Assembly: GCA_022579005.1 (NCBI GenBank) | Contig: MU401471.1 | Coordinates: 244,641 to 308,640 of the forward strand | Reading direction: 5' to 3' | Length of the DNA: 64,000 nucleotides | From: Poronia punctata | Taxonomy: Eukaryota > Ascomycota > Sordariomycetes > Xylariales > Xylariaceae | Shown here: one piece after another, positions 23,801 to 36,027 of the stretch | Layout of the letters: each line of letters starts with the position of its first letter | Numbering within the stretch: the stretch's first letter is position 1 | Translations under genes and position numbers: made by a program | Notes under the pieces: model-generated | Seen by the model: the letters and a program-made list of their open reading frames with translations, nothing else | Database searches by the model: none | Told to the model about the DNA's origin: nothing

Positions 23801-26356
23801 CGCCACGGCGTTTTTGGTATCCGACTTCATATTTGGCCATAGTTCTCGGATCCGGATAAAAGCAGCATGTAGAAGTTTGGGCCTCGAAAGAAGTTCCTGG
23901 GTCTGAGCAACATCCATAAGGAAATCTAGGCCCTCTGTTTCGTTGGGTAATAACACCGCCAGACTGCTCTGATCTACCGCCGATTCGTCAATCTTCTCCA
24001 GGGAGCAGAGTTCACTAGCTTTACCGGCCGATAATGAAGCCCATTGCTTGAGGACGGGAAGGAGTAGCTGAGTGCGGGATGTGCCTGAAATGCTCTTCAC
24101 CTGATCTACACATAGCCCTAGACGAAGTTTCAAGGTCAAAAGGGGCGAATGCACAGCATGCAACGACAGGAAAGCGAGGATTGAGCGGCGCATGCCATGT
24201 GATAGGCGGTTTTTCTTGTCACTTTGAGATCCGTCCGTCACGCTTCTTGTGCCGCTGTTGAGCGCGCTGTTGGTGATTCCTACAATGTAGTCCGCATTGA
24301 GCACACATTCCTCTAGTGATGGGAGAAGAATCGTGTGAAAAAGCTTCTGGCACGTATCAGGACTCATCCACTCCAAACCTGACATTTCGTCATATAGGTT
24401 TTGTTGTCCCCATTTGCGCGTCGAAGGCTTTGCATCGGCGTAAGAATCCCCCAAGACAGTGATGAGATCTGCGGCAGCTCGTCTAACCTTTCGAGACGGA
24501 TCGTTTAGGGCAGCAATTCCATACGGAAGAATGGCCTGATAGTCCACCCCACTGCAATCGTTCTCCTTCAGACGCTTCTTGGCCAAATCTAGCGCTCCGA
24601 CTCTTGCCAGGGTAGGGTATGGCCCACACCATATCCTCATGAGGAATGTGAAGTAGAACGGCTCTTTGCCTGCCTCCACGCGGCGGAGAGGTGAAATGTC
24701 GTCGAAAATCGCGATATTACTCGGTTCTGTCAACCCAGAGAGATATACAGAGCAAAGGTCGCTAAAGACATCCGAAGATTTTGGTCTCAGACATGATTCA
24801 GATGCTTGGGTCTGCGTTTTGCGAGCTCTTTCAAGGGCGTCACCAAAGCTCTCGGCCGGAACCTGGATATTGTCCTGTTCCGCCATGTCAACATCTGTGC
24901 TTGCCTGAACAGCTAAGAGTCGCGGCCGAATTTGTATGTCCAACTTCATTTCTAGTTCGTCCAAATCCACGCTCGTATCACTGATGGCCTGCGCAAAGAC
25001 ATGGCGAACATTTGATTCCACCTGCGAGAGCCGGATGATCGTCGAAGCCAGGTCTTTTCGGATTTCACCTTGCACGTCTACCTGGTCGTCAACTTTGTAA
25101 GCAGCCAGCAATAGAGACTTGAAGATAACGCCAGTCTGTTGTTGGCTCAAAACAGAAGCCAGTAGAAGCGACTCGATGAGCGGAAGACCTCTGGAGTCGC
25201 CTTTTTTATAGATTCGGTCTACCAATGCGAGGCAGAGCCCATTGGCGAGCTTACCCAGATCGTGCTCTTTGCCAACAGCAGCTAGCAGCTCGGGTAGGTT
25301 CTGGACCTTCAAAAGAGCTCTTGTAACCTTGCCAGACATCTGTTTCGCGGACCTATATTGGGCAAGCACAGAGAGGCATATCAGACCGGGTCTCAAACTC
25401 TCAGCTGTCCATCCAGCAACCAGTTGTTCCATCAGTGCGCTAATTGTGCCATCATCCAAATTGCCCTTTGCAACATATACTGTGGTGACCATATAACAAG
25501 CGATCTGCAGGCCCGGTACTTTGGACATAACCAGAGCGTCACTGATGGTTGGACCTATCAAGTGAAACAGATTTTGATCGTGGCTTTTCTGTATGGCACT
25601 ACGGCCCGAACGCATCCTGTCCAGCATACCGTTCACAGCCTCCGTCATTATACCAGCCCAGAACGATATCAGGGCGGGATAGTGCTGTTGTGCTCGGCAT
25701 GTATCGAGAGTATATGCGGATATCGTGGTGAGGAAGTCGGGGTGATGTACGGCTCGGTGCACCAGTACTGCTCGTGGAGGTGCGGTCAACGACTTCGCGT
25801 ATGGGCTGAGGAACTTGTAAACTGGCGGAAGTTCGCTAGGGAGTATGGACATTAATGTGATAAAAGCCGGGATGGTATGGTACGGTAGGAAGGTAGAAAG
25901 CATCGTTGTCGTATTGTGTTCATGGATCCTAGAAGATTGTCAGCGCACACCTCTGAGCTCAAGTGATGATAAAGCCTACCGAAATCTCCTCACTAGCCAT
26001 TCAATTGCTTTAATTGTTGGCATGAGGCGCAAGCGTGCTCCCGCAAGGCGAAGGAAAGAGTCGACTCTCTTATCAAGCTCAGCATTTTCGCTTGCGGTCA
26101 TCTGTGTGCGGTCTTCGGCCTGGCTCTGTTCGCTGAAAATAGTGGTACCAAAAGGAATAAAACGAGAGTCCAATTGGCACAACTCATCAAAACCTTCACG
26201 ACATATTGTATAGAGCGTCTGAAAGCCCTGGGAAGCTGCGACGCGGGGCTCGAATATCAGAGATTTGGAATGGGCAGCTTTTTGAGCTTTTACGTCGAGT
26301 GAGGCCTTGGAATTGGCGGCGATTTGCGCCAGTTGCGCAGCTAACGCAGTCGCCAT
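20855..26356 (-). CDS. UTP10: U3 snoRNP / small-subunit processome protein UTP10 (HEAT-repeat)
   Basis: Exons are 26356-25980, 25928-21815 and 21757-20855, giving 1797 residues, close to yeast Utp10 (about 1769). The N-terminus contains SLDVKAQKAAHSKSLIFEPR and TIFSEQSQAEDRTQMTA, which I recognise as Utp10. The first splice (51-nt intron) joins WLVRRFR to IHEHNTTTMLSTFLPYHTIP. The 57-nt second intron (GTAAGT, TACTAAC branch, CAG) contains no stop and stays in frame, so it is easily mistaken for coding sequence. The rest is an array of HEAT-like helical repeats, and the BP28-type C-terminal domain lies roughly at residues 1500-1700. Utp10 is a t-UTP/UtpA subunit that acts in the nucleolus on pre-18S rRNA processing and rDNA transcription. 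HEATR1/BP28 is the metazoan counterpart. Confidence 0.95.
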
Positions 26357-27266
26357 GATGATATGTTTTATCGAGGAGGAACAAACATCTGAGGTTGGCG
26401 TTGAACGCTGACTTGCGACAGGCTTAAGTTCAAGAGGTTAGTGGACAGGCTGTGATATGTTGGTACAGACAGACGCAAATGGTTGATCCAACAACTTTTT
26501 TTCCGCGTTTACTATATCGATAAGGGACCGGCTCGTCTCTTGGCAATGAGGTAGGATCCTGGAGCTGCCCCGCCATTTCAAGTTATGTACCGGTACTTTG
26601 AATAGAATATCTATTTTGAGTGTCCGCCCATGGTTTACAACGCAGGGATTCAGGGAATACATTTACCTTTCCACTGCAAAGTGAGGTACCTACTAGGTAC
26701 CTAAACCCCCCACCATCGGAATTCACGTTGTTACAGGACAGAAAGAATACAACGGCAGGATATCATATCCAACCGTCTTAAAGGCACATACATATGGGCT
26801 CTGTTGGACATGTCCTACGTAGGTGTAACTCAATGTGGCCGCTACTCTCACTGTTTGGAAACAGAGAATACATACGTGTACAAGTATTGCTCACCAATGC
26901 GGTAAGTACACCTCCAAGTATCAGCGCACTTAACCTAGGCAATTCAACAGTACTTTACTTTTAAAACATCAAGTAAATTTAGGTACTGGGAGTTGTTCAG
27001 CCTAGAAGCGTCTATTTAGTTCCAACATACAGAGACGACAAAACAACTTGCTTGTGGGGGCTATTAACATTTGCATACGTGTACTCGTAGTTGTTAGGTA
27101 CCCTCTTGCAAGCCTTCTGGAAGACTAAGTTCATCAAATTCACCTACCTAGTATAAGCCATTCACCACTTAAATCCGAGATTCTTAAGATCACTATACAG
27201 AGCACAGGTCGTCACTGATCCTATAAAAAGCTGGATTGCGAAAATGGACTGGGTTGGTACATGTGA
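26357..27266. other. Divergent intergenic region between UTP10 and the esterase gene
   Basis: This spacer should hold the UTP10 promoter on the left and that of the esterase on the right. It has a dense TACCTA/TAGGTA cluster around 26690-26705 and one TACTCGTA at 27082. No coding feature was recognised apart from possible missing first exon(s) of the esterase gene. Confidence 0.55.
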
Positions 27267-28365
27267 GACCCCTGGGACTTGAGCCAAGTGCTAATTCCTG
27301 GACAGAAACCGTACCAACAAGTTGTGCTATTCGGTGACTCGCTCTTCCAGGGGTCCAGTGATGTCCAGGATGGCTTCTCTTTCCAAGGCGCCCTCCAACA
27401 CTGTAGGTTGTATTTTGGAATGCCCTCAGCGCCAACCGACAACGACTCGAAGTAAATTAACCTATTATAGTTTGTATGCGACGCCTCGACGTGGTCAACA
27501 GGGGTCTGTCAGGGTACAACACAAAGAACGCCCTGCAAGTGCTACCCCAGATATTCCTGCCCCCTTCTCGTACCACCCCACCTATCAAGTATCTGGTATG
27601 TTCACAACGTCTGTCTTGGAGGCATATCAGCACTATTTGGGCAAATCATCTTTTACATCCCATCTTCTCGATAGCTTACTTTCGGCCGGTAGCTTGTCCT
27701 CTTTGGCGCCAACGATGCCTGCTTGCCTATTCCCACCAGTAGCCAGGGAGTTCCCATCGATCAGTACAAGGAGAACCTAATCAAGAGTGAGATTGTACCA
27801 TAAGAAATCCCTCAATACATGCTAACATGTTTCACAGTCCTCACCCACGACGTCATCAAGGCTCACAAGCCACAGATTCTTCTGGTGACGCCTCCTCCTC
27901 TGGATGAGATCAAATCTTACGAGGTTGACCTAGAAATCGGCCACAAAGAGCCATGTCGAAAGGCTGCTATCAGTGCTCAGTATTCAGAGGTCGCCCGCCA
28001 GGTTGCTACAGAGGTACCCGGGGTTGTGTTGGTTGACCTTCAAAAGGCCATCATGGAAAAGGCAATCTCCCTGACACCTGACTACGACCCAAGTGGCCCT
28101 CCATTGGGATACGCAGAGGGAGGCAAGCGCGGTGCTTTGAAGCAACTTCTTCCGGATGGTTTGCATATGAGTGGGGAGGCGTATAAAGTGTTTTTTGATA
28201 TCGTCAAGCCACATATCAAGATGCCTGAAGAATTCGTCCATCCAGACTGGCGAATTAGTAAGTATATCCCCTCTAGTCTGGGTTGTTCCCATGTTCTAGT
28301 CTTCAGAAATTCTATGCACCTCAGCAGAGTACGAGCGTGGCTCCAACTACAAAAAGCTCCCTTGA
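27267..28365 (+). CDS. SGNH/GDSL-family esterase (isoamyl-acetate esterase IAH1-like), 5' end unresolved
   Basis: Exons in a consistent frame are 27306(or earlier)-27402, 27471-27595, 27693-27786, 27838-28257 and about 28307-28365. All four SGNH blocks are present in order: LFGDSLFQG (catalytic Ser), RGLSGYNT (Gly), LFGANDACLP (Asn) and LPDGLHMSG (Asp-His). This matches yeast Iah1-type hydrolases of about 240-260 residues that split short-chain acetate esters. The last acceptor is ambiguous (28307, 28325 or 28328), but all lead to the TGA at 28363. No ATG exists between the in-frame stop at 27264-27266 and the GDSL block, so either an upstream exon supplies it or the 5' end is damaged. No signal peptide was seen. 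Confidence 0.8.
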
Positions 28366-30027
28366 GAACAGTGTTTTGTCTATCAGTAGGTGATGACTAT
28401 ACTAACTGGTAGGAATAGTGAATCCCGGAAATATCTAAATGATGGTCAAGGTTGAAGGGAAACGTTCTGGGAACTTGGAGGGATTTCACTTTCAAGCCTC
28501 GAGCGCCGTCTCACAAAACTAGTATACTTACGTAGGTATTCAAGGTGTAAATACTTGAAATAGGAACTGCCAAATGCTCTGAGGCTCAGGCAGAATAAAA
28601 GGGGTTGCAAGATGTAAAGCCCTAGCCTCTGGGCCCTGGATATAATGTCTGCTTTGCCTGAGCTCGCGGTTAACCAAAAGTCAAAACCAGATTGAAAGGC
28701 TGTAGGCAAGTTGCTAATGTGCTGTTTGCACAAAGTCTACCCATTTATACATGTGTACGTGGAGTACATGTACACGTACTTGCTTACCTATCGTACATAT
28801 TTTGACACATCGTCAGTTGCCGCTAGGCTAGAAAGAGTAGTGATAGATACTTACATTAGGTAACACCTGGGTAACACCCCTGGCACAACTCACCCTCATA
28901 TTTTGTTGCTTCACCTGAGCCTACAAGTACAAAGTACAGGTCTACCTAGGAGCACCGAGATAATCTTGAACCAATTCACACAAACTTAATGGAAGGTAAC
29001 CTTGGTGTTTATCCAAAGCAACCTATCCAGCGTCACTATCTTGCTGACACCTACAACCACGCTACCATCACGCACTTCGGTCGGTTCACGTCTGGCTAAG
29101 TTAACACCCTTCCCGCGCCTAGGAACTCTAATTACGCCCAAAACTTGTTGTACCCAGACCCTGTTCCTTGATGCAGGCATGAGCAATTGACCGCCTTAAT
29201 GTTCATGTGTTGATACTTACCCAACCTCATCCAAGCCCTCCTCCTTCGCTCCGCTACTACCATTGTCAAACCACCAAGGTAGATTGCCCTGTTCACCGTC
29301 GATATAAAGCTGAGAAACAATATCTCTGCACACCTTGACCTGGCCGCAGCGACGTCACCTTGAACCCCAGCATTGGTCCGAATCTCCGAATTGTTCTGTT
29401 CACCAGCCTAATTCGGTTACTCTTTGGTGCACGCCTGGCCGACTGTGCTTCTTCTTCACTCGAAACTGACGTCGGTGCTGTTCCCACGGAAATCTGCCTA
29501 ACTCCAGCCCAGTTGAGGCTGCTCTATTGCGGTAGACTTTAGCTAAGCAGACTTTAATCTGTCTTAGGCATCATTTTACCCCCCTGCCGCTGCCGTCCCC
29601 GAAGGCATCTAGATTAGACCTCCATATATCGCCGACTGTACACTGCGTACCCTCAGATTCTCGTACTCGGATCCCAAGAAACCAGAACCCACGTACCGGC
29701 GAAGCGACCGTCAGGTCCCCTGCGATGAGGAGGTGGTGGCAGGCCTCGTCGATCGGATACTCAGGTTCGAGGTCACAGTAACTTGTACCCAGCCTCGGAC
29801 ATCCCTCAGCACAATAAGCCGAGCACTACTCCGGCGCCCTCGAGTTAGAGCTCCCACAAGGTGTCGTCAATGATATGAGCTAGCAGTTCAAGCTCCTCGG
29901 GCCTAAATTTACACGATTCGACCGTTTTTAGGGCCCATCGAAGCCCTCCTCGACAGCCTCGCCTGCCACGATACCAGGTTCACATCATCGCAACTGCTAT
30001 TCTGTATATCGTCATTTCAGTGTGGGA
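28366..30027. other. Intergenic region / possible 5' leader of the next gene
   Basis: No coding exon could be assigned. The part from about 29200 to 30020 is pyrimidine-rich and more G+C-rich than the usual spacers here. It ends in a plausible 3' splice site (TTTCAG, 30015-30020) just ahead of the 30028 ATG, so it may contain a long 5' UTR or an unrecognised first exon. Confidence 0.45.
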
Positions 30028-31959
30028 ATGGATCTGCGTTTCTCGGCTACACGTGACGAACTTCACAATGTCCAGATGGACGTCAAACAAATGCAGATTG
30101 TGCAAAACCACCATGCCGAGAGGCTCAACCGCCTAGAGAAACGGCAGGCAGACGATGCAGCCATCAAGTCTGTCTGGAACTCTCCGTTCCCCAGTGCTTT
30201 GGGTGGTACTCCTCAACATGGTGAGTCAGGCTACTGCTGCATGGTACAGTCCTTTGTCTAACCACAATCCACAGGCCCAATACCGATGCCACAGGGCGAG
30301 ATATTCGATGATTTCGAAGCCCAGGGACAGAACCTCCTAGGCAGTCTCCATCTCGATACCGAAGATGAGCCAATGAGACGAGGAGCAGCATCTAGGGCTA
30401 ATAGTGTTCGATTTGATGAAAGTGCTCTGCAAGGTTCCAGCTGGGCGCAGAGTGGCCGACAGTCTGGCGACTTTGGCCCGATCCGTCCTGGTAGCGGGCT
30501 AGGAAACCATTCGATGATGGAGCGTTCAATGTCACACAAATCCGACGGGAGGCATAGCTCTGCTGGACACTCGGTGCATTCGGTCCACTCTCACCACTCG
30601 GTGGCTTCTGGACGAGGAAGCAGTTTGGGCTTGGACACCACTTTCACACCGGGCGGCCACGAAGAAGACTCCCCGGTTGGGTTTCCAGAGCCTCCGCCCA
30701 GCTTTTTTATTCTTGGCTCGGTACCGTCCATCGTTCGATGCTGGCTTACACCAAAATTTTCTCACGACACGCTTCTATATGCGGATATTTGCACCGGATC
30801 ACAAAAGTCTTTGGTTGAGTATTCCCTGATCAAAGAGTTAGACCTTGTAGACGACGTTCATCGGGACTTGGATGGAATCCATCGCATTCGGTTGCAAGTG
30901 TATCTCACGGAAGCGACAGTATCCCATTCCACTACACGCGGGCTTAGTCCTGCTCCCCAGATGCCAAGCCTGGGCTGTACATTTGAGGTGGCAGGCGTAG
31001 ACCAGCCTGATCTTGCAGACGCTAAGAAGACGATCCGTATATTCATCGGTAGCGAAACATTGAGGGAGTATTCCGCAGACGTCCTCTTTTCGCAGAATAG
31101 GATGACGCTGTATAGCAGTGACCGTGAGAAGCTATCGGTGCCTTTTGTACGCCCCGAAGACCATAGCAGTTTCAAGAACATCCGTACCATGGTGGTTACT
31201 TCGGAAAAGCCGAGACTTAACGCGACGGCTCGCCCGTTTGTACTCGGTGGGTCAAGGATGCAGGCAACAGCCAACAAGTCGCCAGAACCCGTGCAGGCGA
31301 CTACAGGCCATGAACAAGAGGCCGCTGAGGTTTCCACCCCTGTTTCGGAGCAGGCTAGCCAGCAAGCCACGACTGGAGACACCAGCGTCCTTTCCGAGAG
31401 CAGCGGAGAGAGCGAGAGGTCTCCGAAGGAAAACGGTCTATCCGAACAAAAATATCCTAAACCAAAGGCCACACAGTCGCAGTCTGGGGACGGCGCGGGA
31501 GACGGGACGCGGAATGCATCGGGAACTGGTAGCATCTGGAATTCGTGGCGTGGAGCGGCGACTAATGCAAGCGATCAAAAGGATAACGGGCTACTGAGTG
31601 GATACCAACCTGCGGGACGAGGCCGCCATATGAAGGTTCTCAAACCCATGAAGTCTACGTCTACATCATCTAGTAGGACAGGTGCAGCCTACGAACCGGT
31701 GTCAGCGCCCAGAAGCAGTGGAGAGTTACGCCGTAAAAGCGGGACGGGGGTGGACGGAGGGACTGGCAGCACAGTCCGGTGGGAGACGAAGAGGACGTCG
31801 ATCGGCGCACTGGACAGCAAGGTTGTTCCTATGAGCCGCGAAAGCCGAAGTGTATCAAGTACGCCTCGAACGACGAATAACCCTGTTGGCGGAGCATCGG
31901 CTTTTTCGTGGATGACACCGTCGACTAAAGTCAGAACGCCGACTACAGCAGCTGAATGA
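30028..31959 (+). CDS. Fungal protein with a possible retropepsin-like segment, function unknown
   Basis: Two exons, 30028-30220 and 30275-31959, are joined by a 54-nt intron (GTGAGT donor, CAG acceptor), giving about 625 residues from ATG 30028. A TTTCAG acceptor just upstream leaves open a further 5' exon. Residues about 5-50 form a short coiled coil (ATRDELHNVQMDVKQMQIVQ). A Ser/His-rich linker follows, then an ordered domain at about 210-370 beginning PPPSFFILGSVPSIVRCWLT. Inside it, LYADICTGSQKSLVEYSLI resembles the D-[ST]-G flap-and-helix pattern of retropepsins, with Thr-Gly after an intervening Cys. The last ~240 residues are disordered, Ser/Thr/Gly rich. I recall similar proteins across Sordariomycetes but no established function. 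Confidence 0.75.
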
Positions 31960-32585
31960 AATATTGCCTAGCAGGAATGATATAGTAGCTGTTTAACGAG
32001 AGTCCCTCTCAGTTACTTCCACGCTTCTGGCAACCTACTTTAGCTAGGTATCTTGAGAGTATTGAATGAAAATGAACAATCGACTTAAGGTCAATTATAC
32101 TCGCCTTGACAATGCATTTGTGCGGCAAGATCAAGAAATGTCATTTGTAACATCAAGTCATCGTTTTCACCTTGGGGGTGTTTGTTTGCATGACTACCAA
32201 TGATCATGACCAACGAGGGGCTTGGGCTTGGGTCATGACGTGCAGCCAATCAGGGCATTAGCTAGACTAACCTGATATATTACCCATCAAGTGTTTGCGT
32301 CTTAATTGTAGGTTATAGCCAGATTCTCACTCACTTCACTAGGTTAACCTTGCTATCGAGCAACTGAAGCTTTCTTACTAAAAAAACTTAAGGATCGTTT
32401 AGTTATTGACAAACAAACTTCTCATCGGACTTTGCTTCAACGTTACCACGACTTCGAATCAAATATTTGACGCTCCAGTCGCAGTTCAGTCGGGCGACGC
32501 GCCGACACTTAACACTAGAAGACCAATAATCAAGCGTTAACTGGTAATTAACGGGTGCTGTGTTTTGGACTACTAAATAGTGAAA
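31960..32585. other. Intergenic region upstream of THI6
   Basis: An A+T-rich spacer that includes the THI6 promoter. I looked for the conserved TPP-riboswitch core (CTGAGA plus the distal CCTGAT-type segment) here and in THI6 intron 1 and did not find it. Confidence 0.55.
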
Positions 32586-34434
32586 ATGCAAAAGAGTGAC
32601 GTTGACTACTCGCTATACCTAGTGACGGACTCGACAGCTGCCATTCTCGGGAACAGAGACATCTGCGAAGTAGTCGAGCACGCACTGCGGGGCGGCGTGA
32701 CCTGCGTCCAATACCGAGAAAAGACGCAGGACACGAGGATATTGGTAGAGACGGCAAGAAGGCTGCACTCCATCACGCGGAAATACAACGTCCCGCTTCT
32801 CATCAATGATCGGGTCGACGTCGCGCTTGCAGTTGGTTGTGAAGGGGTTCATATTGGTCAGGATGATCTAGGTACGTACGTGCTTTACCTACTCCGTCCT
32901 AGACTTCAGCCGCCAGCCCTATTTGCACCTTGACAGATAGCCTATAGGCTTGCCATTAAATGTGTCACTTTATAGACAGCTTTATGATAATTGGACTGAT
33001 AAGTTTTTCTGTGCTATTATAGACCTTGAAACGGCCCGGAATATCCTTGGTCAGGATAAGATCATCGGTGTCACGGTCAGCAATGCGAAAGAGGTTGACG
33101 AGGCCTGCTCAGGGGGTGCTGATTATTTGGGTATCGGGACTGTGTTTGCTACGCCGACGTGAGTCAAGAATCTACTACCCGATTCTGTGTGACAGCTAAT
33201 TATATCCTAACCACCTACGACGACAGCAAGGAGAATACGAAGAGCATCATCGGTGTAGATGGGCTCCAGAAAATCCTGATCCAGCTCGCCCGGGCAAAAT
33301 CTCCCATCAAGACGGTCTGCATCGGGGGTATCAATGCATCGAATGCCTCACGCGTGGTGTGGCAGAGCCGAGGCGAAGGCAGGTCCACTGATGGTATCGC
33401 CGTCGTCAGCGCCATCGTGGCCGCCACCGATCCGGAGGGGGCAGCGCGGGACCTGAAACGTCTTATCAAGACGGACCCTGTGTTTGCCAGGGGCTTGGAC
33501 AATTCACACGGGACCAAGAAGACCGTCGAGGAACTCATCAGGCAGGTTCCTGTAGTCCTCCAGGCCGTAACTGAAATGAAGCCGCTCTCGCATAATATGA
33601 CGAACCTCGTCGTGCAAAACATGGCTGCCAACGTTGCTCTGTGTGTCGGCGCAAGCCCGATAATGGCAAACTACGGCGAGGAGGCCGCCGACCTCGCAAA
33701 GCATGGCGGGTCCCTCGTTATCAACATGGGTTCAGTCACCCCCGACAGTTTGGACAACTATCTAAAAGCACTTAAAGCTTACAATGCCGTTGGAGGACCG
33801 GTGGTGTTTGATCCGGTTGGGTAAGTCCTATTTCCTCTTCATATTTGTCCACAGGAAAAACTAAAATTTGTGATAAAGTGGCGGGGCTACGAATGTACGT
33901 AGAGCAGCGGTCAAGGCCATCCTCGCTGCCGGTCACATCGACGTATTGAAAGGCAACCGTTCCGAGATCCTCGCCTGTCTTCCCGGCGGATCAGAAGACG
34001 TGCAACAGCGAGGCGTAGACAGTGCCGAAGGCGACTTTGACGTTAACGAGCTAGGAGCGGCGATCAAGGAGCTCGCGGCACTGCGGAAATGCATCGTCGT
34101 GGTGACGGGGAAAGTAGATTACGTCACGGACGGGCAGCAGGTGTTCGCGATAGATAACGGCCACCCGTATCTGGCGGCCGTCTCTGGCACCGGTTGCTGT
34201 CTCGGGACGACAATATCAGCTCTGGTGGCGGCGATGCCTGACGACAAGCTCGGCGCAACTGTGTCCGCCTTGTTATACTACAATATCGCTGCTGAAGAAG
34301 CTATACTTCAACACGATGTCAAGGGTCCGGGTACTTTTGTGCCAATCTTTCTTGACCGGCTGTACTATCTGCGGTTTCTTGATGGAGGCCGTGATATCTG
34401 GTCTCTAAGAGCCAAGGTTCAAGAATTGTCATGA
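32586..34434 (+). CDS. THI6: Bifunctional thiamine-phosphate synthase / hydroxyethylthiazole kinase
   Basis: Four exons (32586-32871, 33023-33158, 33227-33820, 33879-34434) encode 523 residues, the usual length for fungal Thi6. Residues about 1-235 are the ThiE-type TIM barrel, which joins HMP-PP and thiazole phosphate to make thiamine phosphate. Visible motifs are [40 protein letters not shown] and, across intron 1, [15 protein letters not shown]. Residues about 255-523 are the ThiM-type kinase, which phosphorylates 4-methyl-5-hydroxyethylthiazole ([34 protein letters not shown]). Its catalytic loop is AVSGTGCC, with Cys445. The intron junctions all restore these motifs. The two steps are adjacent in thiamine synthesis and salvage. 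The enzyme is soluble, probably cytosolic. Confidence 0.96.
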
Positions 34435-34948
34435 CGCCTCATATAAGTACATACTCTGTTTAGTCTACATCTGCTTATAGAATTATCCCCATAACCTAGG
34501 TAGGTTGGGTATTTGAATAGAAGATGATGATTCGACATAGAACGTACCTACCAAGATTCTAACCTACTCGTACGTGACCGTCTTTCTCCGAGATTACCCC
34601 GCCCCCGCATATATGGCCCATTGGGGTAATAGTCACTCTATTTGCCTACCTAGGTATAATACTTTCAGGAGAGAGATTGTCTCGGTATGAATGAACCATC
34701 GAGATCTTGGCTCCGACGTTTACCGACCTAGAATCTTGATTGACCATCTAACTTACCTCCTTGCCTACACCAGATATCATCCCTTTACTCATCCATCTAT
34801 CTACACGTGAGAGAAAGCCGTTTTTATGATCTTGATAAACGCAACAAGAACTACTACAACTACAACTACAACTACACGTACACTCCCTCGTTTCCTACGT
34901 TTCAACCTCCCAAGGTATTATTACCACTATCAACGTCCGTTCAACACA
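34435..34948. other. Intergenic region
   Basis: A spacer between two co-oriented genes with TACCTA/TAGGTA copies, one TACTCGTA (34565) and a short CTACAA tandem run near 34852-34876 in the probable 5' leader of the isochorismatase gene. Confidence 0.55.
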
Positions 34949-35613
34949 ATGTCGGCGGCGGCGGCTCCTTCGAAGCGCATAAGTCAGTTAAACACTCTCA
35001 CGTAACCACCTTTGCCTCTTGAACTAGGTAGACCAACTAATAATTCGCAATATAGAGAATCAAGCCATTTTGTACAGTCTTCTTCTCCCTATCTTTGGAA
35101 TCAAGGACTTAAAAAAGCCTATTGTAAATTAGCAACTAATTATTTACCATATCAACAAAGCGTCTGCGACCTCCAGGATAAATTCCGCAACGCAATATGG
35201 CAATTCGACAAGATGTAAAAACCTACCTACCTCTCCCCCCCCCCCCCCCCTTTTTTTCTCCTTCCCTCCCCTTTCTTCCACCCTTCAATCTAACAAAAAG
35301 GAAAATATACAAAAAGTCTCCTCTCAACCCAAAAAGTCCTACGCGCCGCCAAAATCCTTCAGATCCCCATCTTCGTAACCACTCAGAACGGCGCGAAACT
35401 AGGCGGGATAGTCCCCGAACTACAGCCTTTTATATCGGAAGCCGTTGTAAATGCCGATAAGACGCTCTTCAGCATGTTGACGGATGATGTCAACAAGGGG
35501 TTAGAAGATGGAAAGGAAAAGGAAAAGGAAGAGAAAAGGCCGGTGGTGGTTATTGTGGGTATTGAGAGTCATATCTGTGTTACGCAGACTACGCTTGATT
35601 TATGTAAGTTGCT

Positions 35614-35680
<67 letters not shown>

Positions 35681-36027
35681 TTCCCCCCCATTCCATTCCA
35701 TTCCAAAAACAAAAGGGAATAAGAAAAAAAAAAGACAAAGCTAATATGTGTGGGAATTCTTTTTATTTTTTTCTAAAAAAAACAGTATCACGCGGATACA
35801 AAGTCTTCGTCCTAGCAGACGCCGTCAGCAGCTGTAACGAGCAGGAAATCCCCATTGCACTGGCAAGACTTCGTGCCGAAGGCGCCGTTGTCACGACTTC
35901 CGAGAGCTGGATTTATGAGACGATGGGGGATGCGGGGATCGCCGAGTTTAGGGATATGGCGAAACTCGTGAGGGAGTCGAGTTCGGATACCAAGAGTGTT
36001 TTGTCTGGGTTGTTTAGTAAGATCTAG
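34949..36027 (+). CDS. Isochorismatase-family (ISOC1/2-like) cysteine hydrolase
   Basis: Five exons (34949-34982, 35056-35071, 35161-35214, 35317-35603, 35786-36027) encode 210 residues. The second exon is only 16 nt, but it completes the conserved core NQAIFVCDLQDKFRNAI, so the model is well supported. The expected triad is visible: Asp20 in FVCDLQ, Lys83 in ADKTLFSML and Cys122 in VGIESHICVTQ. The family fold continues with SRGYKVFVLADAVSSCN. Such single-domain hydrolases act on small amide or vinyl-ether substrates; the natural substrate of the ISOC1/2 branch is not firmly known. A charged insert (GKEKEKEEK) interrupts the fold before the Cys strand. Introns 3 and 4 hold a poly-C run and a (TC)n(AC)n microsatellite. 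Confidence 0.9.
35619..35679. repeat. Compound (TC)n(AC)n microsatellite in an intron
   Basis: About 13 TC units are followed directly by about 17 AC units inside the fourth intron (35604-35785) of the isochorismatase-family gene. The intron's own donor and acceptor remain outside the repeat. Confidence 0.95.

Noticed and set aside
27267..28365. Calling the esterase a pseudogene
   Set aside because: All four SGNH blocks and the intron junctions are intact and no internal stop is needed; only the 5' end is unresolved.
32872..33022. TPP riboswitch in the first THI6 intron
   Set aside because: At 151 nt this intron invited the idea, but the conserved CTGAGA and distal pairing sequences are absent.
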